NCBI GenBank assembly: GCA_910579145.1
Contig: CAJTTQ010000093.1
Location: 1,684-9,486, forward strand
DNA from: an uncultured Eubacterium sp.
Lineage (GTDB): Bacteria; Bacillota; Clostridia; Lachnospirales; Lachnospiraceae
Direction: 5' to 3'
DNA: 7,803 nt
Below are positions 1-5,905 of the stretch, one piece after another (within the stretch, counting starts at the first letter, position 1; every line of letters starts with the position of its first letter). Made by a program: the position numbers and the translations under genes. Below the pieces are notes generated by a model that was not told the origin of the DNA, searched no databases, and saw only the letters and a list, made by a program, of their open reading frames with translations.

Positions 1-18
1 TTATGTTATACTGATTGC

Positions 19-47
19 TTGCCGCTCGTTGCTCCGCAGTATATAAT
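19..47 (+). promoter_or_regulatory. Putative sigma-A type promoter of the GH2 gene
   Basis: A perfect -10 box TATAAT lies at 42-47, and TTGCCG at 19-24 (4 of 6 matches to TTGACA) sits exactly 17 nt upstream. Transcription would start near 53-55, giving a leader of about 40 nt before the GH2 start codon. An alternative -35, TTGCTT at 15-20, would need a 21-nt spacer and is less likely. No catabolite-repression (cre) site matching the usual consensus was seen in this short leader, but only 96 bases are available upstream. Confidence 0.55.
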
Positions 48-70
48 GAAAACCAGAAATGAAAAACCAG
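45..70 (+). repeat. Short imperfect direct repeat in the GH2 leader
   Basis: The motif AATGAAAACCAG (45-56) is repeated as AATGAAAAACCAG (58-70), the second copy having one extra A. The pair starts in the -10 box and runs to just upstream of the Shine-Dalgarno sequence (GGAGG, 83-87). It could be a duplicated regulator site or simple slippage; nothing in the sequence decides between these. Confidence 0.4.
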
Positions 71-96
71 CTTAGCAGAAATGGAGGTATTTTTCA

Positions 97-3000
97 ATGA
101 TGGAAAAATGGATTTTGGGAAAAATATTGGGAAAAACGTGTAGCAAAAAAATGTGTTCTGTTCTAATGGCTGTCGTACTTACCGTTTGTGCATGCCCAGT
201 CAGTGGTGTACAGATCAGACAGGCAGAAGCAGCTGTGCAACAAGCGGCAAGTGCAGAAATCTCTTTTGACAATGAGAAAACAATGTCATTTAACGAGGGA
301 TGGGGGTTCTGTCTGGAACCGGAGGGAAGCCCGGAACAAGCAGATTACGATGATTCTGGATGGGAAGAGGTAACACTTCCGCATGACTGGAGCATTTACA
401 GAAATTTTGATAATTCCATCGCTTCATCGGTTGGGTCGCTAAAAGGAGGGAATGGATGGTATCGAAAATCGTTTGTTCTCCCCCAAAACCTTGCAGGGAA
501 AAAGATCTGGATCGATTTTGACGGCGTGTATCAGGATAGTTACCTGTATGTCAATGGACGGCTTGTCGGCAATTATCCGAATGGATACGTCCCGTTTCGT
601 TTTGATCTCACCGATTATGTCGTTTGCGATGGAACGACGGAAAATGTCATCGCGGTAAGCGTTACGAATACGACAAATGAGAATAAGGCAGGCTACACAA
701 GCCGGTGGTACAGCGGGAGCGGAATCTACCGGGATGTCTATTTGACTGTCGCGGATCCCTTGCATGTGGAAAAATACGGGGTTGTCATAAAAACGCCTGA
801 TCTGGAAAAAGAGTTTCCGACTGGCAGCGTAACGGTAGACATTGAGTCAACGGTACAAAACGAATCGGCGGACGAGGCGCAGATCTCCGTCAGAAATACG
901 GTTATGAATTATTATGGGGTAAAAGCCTGCGCGGGAGCAACGCCCTGTGTAAGTGAGAAGCAGACGATAGAGTCTGGAAAAAGCCTTACCGTCTCACAAA
1001 AGATCCAGGTGAAGAACCCGAAATTATGGAGTATAGACGATCCCAAACTCTATAAAATGAAAACAGAAGTTTTACGGGAGGGAGAAGTCATCGACACATA
1101 TGAAACCACATTTGGTTTCAAGTATTTTAACTTTGACTCCGAAACTGGTTTTTCCCTCAACGGGGAGTGGATGAAGATCCAGGGCGTGTGCCTTCACCAT
1201 GATCAGGGCGCTCTCGGAGCAGTTGGAAATGAAGCGGCATTCCGGCGCCAGTTGAAGATCATGAGGGAGATGGGAGTCAATGCGATCCGAACGTCACATA
1301 ACGCGGCGTCTCCCCAATTTATCAAATTGTGTGATGAAATGGGATTCATGGTGTTTGAAGAGTCGTTTGATACGTGGTGGGAAGGAAAAAATGATTCGGA
1401 TTATGGCAAGCAGTTTTTCATGCAGGAATGTACGTATCCTGGCGTAGAAGAGGGAACGACATGGGGAAAATATGACCTCCAGCAGATCATAAAAAAAGAC
1501 CGTAACAGTCCCTGCATCATCATGTGGAGTATCGGTAATGAATGTACGGAAACGACTTACCGGGAAGGCATCGCTTATTGCAAGGAAATGATGAACTGGG
1601 TCAAAGAAGTAGATACGGAGCACCCAGCTTCCATGGGGGAAAATAAATATAAGGTTAGCTGGTCGAACCCCGAGATCATGAAACAGGTGGACGATGAACT
1701 GGATCTCGTGGGACTAAACTATGGCGAGTACTACTACGATTCGCTGCATAAAGAAAAACCGGACTGGAAAATATTTGGTTCCGAAACGGCTTCCACATTA
1801 AGTTCCAGAGGATATTACGCGAGTCCGTGGATATCAGGCGATCACGCGGTAGATAATGTAGATGGAAATCTGGCGGCGGACGCGGTGTCCGGTAAACAGT
1901 TGTCAGAATATGATAACCGCACGGCGCGGTTTGGGCGGAATGTAACGGAATCTCTCATATATGACAGAGACAGACAGTTTATCGCGGGACAATTTGTATG
2001 GACGGGATTCGATTATATCGGGGAACCGGAGCCGTTCTATGGGACCGCTAAAAGTTCTTATTTTGGCATTGTGGATACGTGTGGTTTTGCGAAAGACAGA
2101 TATTACCTCTATCAGAGCCAGTGGACAGATGTGAAGAAAAATCCGATGGTCCATATCATGCCCCACTGGAACTGGGAAGATGACGCCCTGCGGAAAAAAG
2201 TAACGTATCCGGGAAAATCGGAGCTGGATGATCTGGACGAGAAAGAAAAAGTAACGTACAGCGATGATGCCGTGGGAAAGATACCATTGCGTATTTACTC
2301 AAATGCGCCTGCGGTTGAGCTGTTTGTCGACGGTGTGTCGCAGGGGAAAAAGCAGTTTGCGCAGAAAGTAACTGATTACGGAAAAAAATACCAGCAGCAG
2401 TCAGAGGACAGCGACAGACTGTATCTTGAGTGGGCTTTGCCCTGGGAGTACCGGGTCGGGACGACGATCGAAGCGGTCGCGTTTGATGAAAACGGAACGG
2501 AAATTGCGAGGGATCAGGTTGTAACGGCGGGAGAACCGGCAAAATGTAAGGCGTCGGCTGACCGGTCCGTGATCGCGAGTGACGGGAATGATCTGAGTTA
2601 TATTACCGTCGACGTGACCGACCAGGAAGACAATTTTGTTCCTGCGGCATCAAATAAGATCGAATTTCAAATTTCCGGCGACGGAGAGATCGTCGGAGTT
2701 GATAACGGAAATCCGATCTCCAGGGAACGCTATAAAGATAAGGATGGCAGTTGGAGCCGCAGCGCATTTAACGGGAAAGCACTTGTGATCGTGCGTTCCA
2801 CAAAAAAAGCGGGAAGTTTTACGGTGACGGCCGTTTCAGATGGGTTAGAGTCCGATTCGGTGACGGTGCGGACGGAGGCGAAGCAGGCAGATCTTTCGGA
2901 GGATGGAGCTGATCCGGAACAACCATCGACCAATCCGGACACGGAAGATAAAAAAACAGGTTCTGATATTGGAAATGCGGAAAAAAATAATCGGGGGCAG

Positions 3001-3447
3001 AATACGGATATTAAAAATCCGGAAAATAAAAACCCGAAAACAAACGATACAGATGAAAATAAATCCCAGTTTACAAAAGGCGCCTTTCAATACAAGATCA
3101 TAAGCAAGGGGAAAAAGAAGGTTAAAGTTCAGTCGCTGCTCCGCAGAAATTTGAAAAAAGCCGTAATCCCTGCAACGGTTAAGTGGAAAGGTACTACGTA
3201 CAAAGTGACGGAAATCGGGAAAAAAGCGATTCGATCATGTAAGAATCTGAAAACCGTTATCCTGGGAAAGAATGTGACAAAAATTGAAACATCAGCATTT
3301 TATGATTGTAAGAAGCTGAGCCGTGTAACGATCCGGGCGAAAAAATTATCGTCGCTATCCAAAACGGCGTTCAAAAAGGTAAGTGCCAAACTTAAAATAC
3401 GGGCATCGAAAAAGACGTTAAAACAACTTCCGGTTGCCTATAGATAA
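97..3447 (+). CDS. Secreted GH2 beta-galactosidase-like glycoside hydrolase with C-terminal BspA-type LRR module
   Basis: This 1116-residue exported enzyme would hydrolyse terminal beta-linked sugars, most likely galactose, by the retaining GH2 mechanism. Residues 1-45 form a signal peptide with probable cleavage after AEA (43-45). The sugar-binding jelly-roll spans about 65-217 (PHDW at 95-98, GSGIYRDVYL near 207-216), an Ig-like domain follows at about 220-345, and the TIM barrel covers about 346-680. Visible catalytic residues are acid/base E482 in SIGNE and nucleophile E563 in FGSET; FVWTGFDYIGEP at 633-644 is typical of beta-galactosidases. A DUF4982-like region (about 725-800) and a GH2 C-terminal Ig-like domain (about 812-925) come next. 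A linker rich in N, K, D and P (about 928-990) leads to BspA-like LRRs (about 997-1116). The start has GGAGG at 83-87, 9 nt upstream; a second ATG follows immediately at 100. No LPXTG motif or C-terminal membrane anchor is seen. The family call is firm; the exact substrate is inferred. Confidence 0.93.
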   Translation: MMEKWILGKILGKTCSKKMCSVLMAVVLTVCACPVSGVQIRQAEAAVQQAASAEISFDNEKTMSFNEGWGFCLEPEGSPEQADYDDSGWEEVTLPHDWSIYRNFDNSIASSVGSLKGGNGWYRKSFVLPQNLAGKKIWIDFDGVYQDSYLYVNGRLVGNYPNGYVPFRFDLTDYVVCDGTTENVIAVSVTNTTNENKAGYTSRWYSGSGIYRDVYLTVADPLHVEKYGVVIKTPDLEKEFPTGSVTVDIESTVQNESADEAQISVRNTVMNYYGVKACAGATPCVSEKQTIESGKSLTVSQKIQVKNPKLWSIDDPKLYKMKTEVLREGEVIDTYETTFGFKYFNFDSETGFSLNGEWMKIQGVCLHHDQGALGAVGNEAAFRRQLKIMREMGVNAIRTSHNAASPQFIKLCDEMGFMVFEESFDTWWEGKNDSDYGKQFFMQECTYPGVEEGTTWGKYDLQQIIKKDRNSPCIIMWSIGNECTETTYREGIAYCKEMMNWVKEVDTEHPASMGENKYKVSWSNPEIMKQVDDELDLVGLNYGEYYYDSLHKEKPDWKIFGSETASTLSSRGYYASPWISGDHAVDNVDGNLAADAVSGKQLSEYDNRTARFGRNVTESLIYDRDRQFIAGQFVWTGFDYIGEPEPFYGTAKSSYFGIVDTCGFAKDRYYLYQSQWTDVKKNPMVHIMPHWNWEDDALRKKVTYPGKSELDDLDEKEKVTYSDDAVGKIPLRIYSNAPAVELFVDGVSQGKKQFAQKVTDYGKKYQQQSEDSDRLYLEWALPWEYRVGTTIEAVAFDENGTEIARDQVVTAGEPAKCKASADRSVIASDGNDLSYITVDVTDQEDNFVPAASNKIEFQISGDGEIVGVDNGNPISRERYKDKDGSWSRSAFNGKALVIVRSTKKAGSFTVTAVSDGLESDSVTVRTEAKQADLSEDGADPEQPSTNPDTEDKKTGSDIGNAEKNNRGQNTDIKNPENKNPKTNDTDENKSQFTKGAFQYKIISKGKKKVKVQSLLRRNLKKAVIPATVKWKGTTYKVTEIGKKAIRSCKNLKTVILGKNVTKIETSAFYDCKKLSRVTIRAKKLSSLSKTAFKKVSAKLKIRASKKTLKQLPVAYR

Positions 3448-3466
3448 AACGAATGAAATAAAGTTC

Positions 3467-3500
3467 TTGACAAACAGCAACTATTATGGTAGTCTATAAT
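3467..3500 (+). promoter_or_regulatory. Putative promoter of the LRR gene with abnormal spacing
   Basis: A perfect -35 box TTGACA lies at 3467-3472 and a perfect -10 box TATAAT at 3495-3500, but the spacer is 22 nt instead of about 17. At the normal 17-nt spacing the -10 candidate is TAGTCT (3490-3495), which matches only 3 of 6. Either the weak -10 is used, or the promoter needs an activator that changes DNA geometry, as known for MerR-type regulators with 19-20 nt spacers. The spacer and the region downstream are occupied by a palindrome listed separately. Confidence 0.5.
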
Positions 3501-3522
3501 CACTACTTTGATAGTTGCTGTT
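3473..3522. repeat. Near-perfect 50-nt palindrome overlapping the LRR gene promoter
   Basis: The left arm AACAGCAACTAT (3473-3484) is the exact reverse complement of ATAGTTGCTGTT (3511-3522). Inside, GTAGT (3489-3493) pairs with ACTAC (3502-3506), leaving an 8-nt loop, CTATAATC, that contains the -10 box. The arms are not GC-rich and no T-run follows, so it is a poor intrinsic terminator. It is better read as a dimeric-regulator operator, or as a leader hairpin of read-through transcripts from the GH2 gene. Confidence 0.75.
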
Positions 3523-3562
3523 GTATTATATCGTTGCCTGCATGATGGAAAGGAGGTCATAT

Positions 3563-5272
3563 ATGAAACAGATAAAAAGGATCCTGATTCAAAGTTTTGC
3601 CTGCCTGCTATTGGGGATGATCTTCCATCATGATCCGGCATACGCAGCTGATACGCCGGTCAATGCAGCTACTTTTCCCGACAACGATTTCCGCCAGTAC
3701 GTGCTGGCGCAGATCGATCAAAATAAAGACCGCATCCTGACTGACGAGGAAAAGAATAACACCCGTAAAATCGTAGTGGATGCCAACTGCGAAGACCGAT
3801 ACGAGGTGAAAAATTTTCAGGGGATCGAGGTCTTTACAGAGCTGGAAGAATTACAGATCCTGCAGTTTGTCGAGCCGGAAGGGGAATATGATTGCGGATA
3901 CAGCGTTGATCTTACGCTTGATCTTTCGGCAAATAAAAAACTAAAGATTTTTGTTTGCAAGGCTGGTGAAGTGAAAAATCTCGATCTGTCAGGACTGATT
4001 TGTCTGGAGGAACTGCAACTGGACTGCGGATATCCGGTACAGGATCTCAGCCGGCTCGGTGGATTAACGCAAGTCGATATCAAGGGAAATTCCGCTGTAA
4101 AAGAGAGCGTGGTACTTCCGAAAGAAATGCTTCACATCACCACGCTGAAACTGGGAAGTAACATCCAGATTCCAGATCGGATGCCAGTGCTGCAGGAACT
4201 CTGTTTAGATACTCCCAATGTACCCGCAGTAAATTTCTCGTTGGATTTTCACAAGTATCCGACACTGACAAACCTTACTTTGTATGGTGTTAATATGACG
4301 GAACTTGACGTGAGCGAGATGAAGAATCTGAAATCGTTCCACTTCGGCGGATATCGTATCAATACCATCAATATGCGCGGCTGCTCGGCGTTGGAGGAAC
4401 TGGATGTGTCATCGACAGGGCTGCAAAGTAACGTGTTATTGGGTGGATGTACGAACATACGGCGCCTGAAATACGGATTTACGAGGGTGACGATCTCGGA
4501 CATCCAGATAGGGGAACTGGCAGATCTGGAATATCTGGATTGCAATAATACGGGAGTGAAAGTTTTAGATCTGAGTAACAACCATAAATTAAAAGAAGTA
4601 CAGGCCAGCCTGAACGAACTGACCGATGTGAGATTATCACCACAAGCTTCTTATGAGACATTGAGTTTGATCGGAAATAAACTGACAAAACTGGATTTGC
4701 GAAACATTAAAGTGCGGACAGTTCTCGCAGACCTGAACAGACTGAAAGAGATCACATTGTCGCCGGATCAAATGTACAAAGAGATCAGCCTGAATGGTAA
4801 TAAACTCACAAAGCTGGATCTGCGAAAGATCAAGGTGCAGACGATCCGGGCAGAGAGGAACAATTTGAAAGAAATACGGCTCTCGACGAAGGCGCCGTAC
4901 AAAATGATCAGCCTGGATGGTAACCGGCTGACCAAACTGGATCTGCGCAACGTGAAGGCCGAGACCGTGTTGTGCCGGCGCAACGACCTGAAAAAGCTGC
5001 TTTTATCCGCCAAGGGGAAATACAAAACGATATCGGTAGACCAAAATTTCTTGACGAAACTGGATCTGCGGAACATTAAAGTACAAACTGTCACATGCAG
5101 GGATAATATGATACGCTCACTAAAAGTGAGAAAGAACAAGACGATCCAGAAGCTGGACTGCCGCCATAACAAACTGAAATCACTGGATGTGCGTCAGTGC
5201 AGGAAACTGAAAAAACTGCTTTGGTATTCTGGTAGTAAAGGGCTGAAAAAGAGCAAGATCAGGAGAAGATAA
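3563..5272 (+). CDS. Secreted leucine-rich repeat protein with EF-hand-like N-terminal cap
   Basis: This is a 569-residue exported protein of the LRR family common in Lachnospiraceae, probably acting in binding or adhesion at the cell surface; no enzymatic domain is seen. The start at 3563 is chosen over in-frame 3515 because AAGGAGG (3550-3556) lies 6 nt upstream and a clean signal peptide follows, with cleavage expected after AYA (26-28). Residues 38-63 carry the FPDNDFRQYV motif and an EF-hand-like loop, DQNKDRILTDEE (52-63), typical of the N-terminal cap in this family. Irregular LRRs occupy about 80-352. Four tandem 41-residue units follow at 353-516, each with a LTKLDLR core and holding two LRRs, then two more repeats. 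The C-terminus is strongly basic (20 of the last 49 residues are K or R, 2 acidic). There is no LPXTG motif, lipobox or membrane anchor. A good terminator follows 50 nt downstream. The ligand is unknown. Confidence 0.88.
   Translation: MKQIKRILIQSFACLLLGMIFHHDPAYAADTPVNAATFPDNDFRQYVLAQIDQNKDRILTDEEKNNTRKIVVDANCEDRYEVKNFQGIEVFTELEELQILQFVEPEGEYDCGYSVDLTLDLSANKKLKIFVCKAGEVKNLDLSGLICLEELQLDCGYPVQDLSRLGGLTQVDIKGNSAVKESVVLPKEMLHITTLKLGSNIQIPDRMPVLQELCLDTPNVPAVNFSLDFHKYPTLTNLTLYGVNMTELDVSEMKNLKSFHFGGYRINTINMRGCSALEELDVSSTGLQSNVLLGGCTNIRRLKYGFTRVTISDIQIGELADLEYLDCNNTGVKVLDLSNNHKLKEVQASLNELTDVRLSPQASYETLSLIGNKLTKLDLRNIKVRTVLADLNRLKEITLSPDQMYKEISLNGNKLTKLDLRKIKVQTIRAERNNLKEIRLSTKAPYKMISLDGNRLTKLDLRNVKAETVLCRRNDLKKLLLSAKGKYKTISVDQNFLTKLDLRNIKVQTVTCRDNMIRSLKVRKNKTIQKLDCRHNKLKSLDVRQCRKLKKLLWYSGSKGLKKSKIRRR
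4619..5110 (+). repeat. Four tandem 123-nt (41-codon) repeats inside the LRR gene
   Basis: Units run 4619-4741, 4742-4864, 4865-4987 and 4988-5110, encoding residues 353-393, 394-434, 435-475 and 476-516. All four keep the same length and register: an L-K-E-I-type start, a central L-T-K-L-D-L-R, and an N near the end. The core stretch encoding KLDLRNIKV is similar in DNA as well as protein between units 1 and 4, which suggests duplication of a two-LRR block rather than independent convergence. Partially degenerate repeats continue to about 5220. Confidence 0.85.
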
Positions 5273-5320
5273 GTGCGTCAGCATTTCTTTTCAAGTTGGC
5301 AAAGACAACGTGATATTTTT

Positions 5321-5350
5321 AGAGGCGCCCCAATAGGGAGCGCTTCTTTT
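5321..5350 (+). terminator. Intrinsic terminator after the LRR gene
   Basis: A stem pairs 5321-5331 (AGAGGCGCCCC) with 5336-5347, with one bulged A at 5339, one G-T wobble and an AATA loop, followed by T5347-T5350. The GC-rich core GCGC/GCGC plus CCC/GGG makes it strong. It lies 50 nt past the LRR stop codon. No T-run is present for the opposite strand, so it should act on + strand transcripts only. Confidence 0.85.
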
Positions 5351-5818
5351 AGTGCGAAAACGCAATGTCATATGCGAAAATTGAAATGCCGGTATTTTGT
5401 TTAAACAGACGGCTCATATAATTCTGATTAAAATCGTCGCTGCCGAATTGATCCGAATGGATCGCAACGTCCAGACTGTGGAGAAGAGAGAGTAGTTCAT
5501 CTAACGTATCTTCCGGCAGAAGGATCACATTATCGACGCCGCACTGCCTCGTGCCAAAAAAGTGGTTTAAATTTATCCATTGTGTTTGTGATACGTATTG
5601 TGATAATGCGTGTCGCTTCGGAACGCTAACAGGATATCATCCTGGATTTTTTCATTGATCACGAGTTTTCTCACACTTCGATCGAGAGGACGAATCCGGT
5701 TTGCCATAGGCGTCGATCACAGAGAACTGACAGGCTTCCGCCGATCGATGCGGAGTGGAATTCGGTTACTTACCGGAGGCAGAAAATCCAGTGAAGGAAT
5801 AAAATTTACTGTTGCAAT
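5349..5818 (-). pseudogene. Decayed minus-strand gene of unknown function, several frameshifts
   Basis: Read on the minus strand, this stretch gives protein-like segments in different frames in one consistent order. From 5818 to 5717 it reads a run including NRIPLRIDRRKP; about 5735-5694 gives ACQFSVIDAYGKPD; 5692-5573 gives RPLDRSVRKLVINEKIQDD and onward; from about 5579 to a TAA at 5349-5351 it gives GVDNVILLPEDTLDELL, then DVAIHSDQFGSDDFNQ and SRLFKQNTGISIF. Joining the second and third segments needs removal of only one base, T5693. No intact start with a ribosome binding site was found. I do not recognise the family. The NYMSRLFKQNTGIS segment recalls AraC-type helix-turn-helix cores, but the spacing before it and the sequence after it do not fit well. 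The small + strand ORF in this area (5610-5846) is probably just its shadow. Confidence 0.55.
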
Positions 5819-5840
5819 TTATCTTCATAAGGTGTATAGT
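5812..5840 (+). promoter_or_regulatory. Putative promoter of the MATE transporter gene
   Basis: TTGCAA at 5812-5817 (4 of 6) and TATAGT at 5835-5840 (5 of 6) are separated by exactly 17 nt. The expected transcription start is near 5846-5848, the left foot of the hairpin that follows. The promoter overlaps the upstream edge of the decayed minus-strand gene, so that gene's loss may have left this region free to serve the transporter (inference). Confidence 0.5.
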
Positions 5841-5844
5841 CTTT

Positions 5845-5875
5845 AAAGAGGTGCTGGCTAGCTGCACCTCTTTTT
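5845..5875 (+). terminator. Perfect 10-bp hairpin with T-tract in the MATE leader: terminator or attenuator
   Basis: AAAGAGGTGC (5845-5854) is perfectly complementary to GCACCTCTTT (5864-5873) around a 9-nt loop, and T5871-T5875 follow the GC-rich part of the stem. It is a textbook intrinsic terminator on the + strand, only 30 nt upstream of the MATE start codon. No intact + strand gene lies between it and the previous terminator at 5321-5350. It may therefore act on the transporter's own transcript, or serve as a 5'-end stem. No competing anti-terminator stem is obvious. Confidence 0.75.
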
Positions 5876-5905
5876 GTGACTGAATCGTATGGATAGGAGA
5901 AGAAG

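Noticed and set aside
3031..3045. NPKTN (residues 979-983 of the GH2 protein) resembles a sortase B recognition motif.
   Set aside because: It lies inside the polar linker, more than 130 residues from the C-terminus, and is not followed by a hydrophobic segment and basic tail as a sorting signal requires.
3590..3610. Cysteine at residue 14 of the LRR protein signal peptide as a possible lipobox.
   Set aside because: The residues before it (S-F-A) do not fit the lipobox, and a normal signal peptidase I site (AYA, residues 26-28) is present.
5368..5480. AraC-family helix-turn-helix remnant on the minus strand (NYMSRLFKQNTGIS).
   Set aside because: The short core matches, but spacing to a preceding helix is too long and the following residues (IFAYDIAFSH, then stop) do not continue an AraC domain, so the remnant is left as unknown.
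5610..5846. 78-codon + strand open frame in the gap before the MATE gene.
   Set aside because: It has no convincing ribosome binding site or family features, is rich in R and S, and overlaps better protein-like segments on the minus strand and the proposed MATE promoter.
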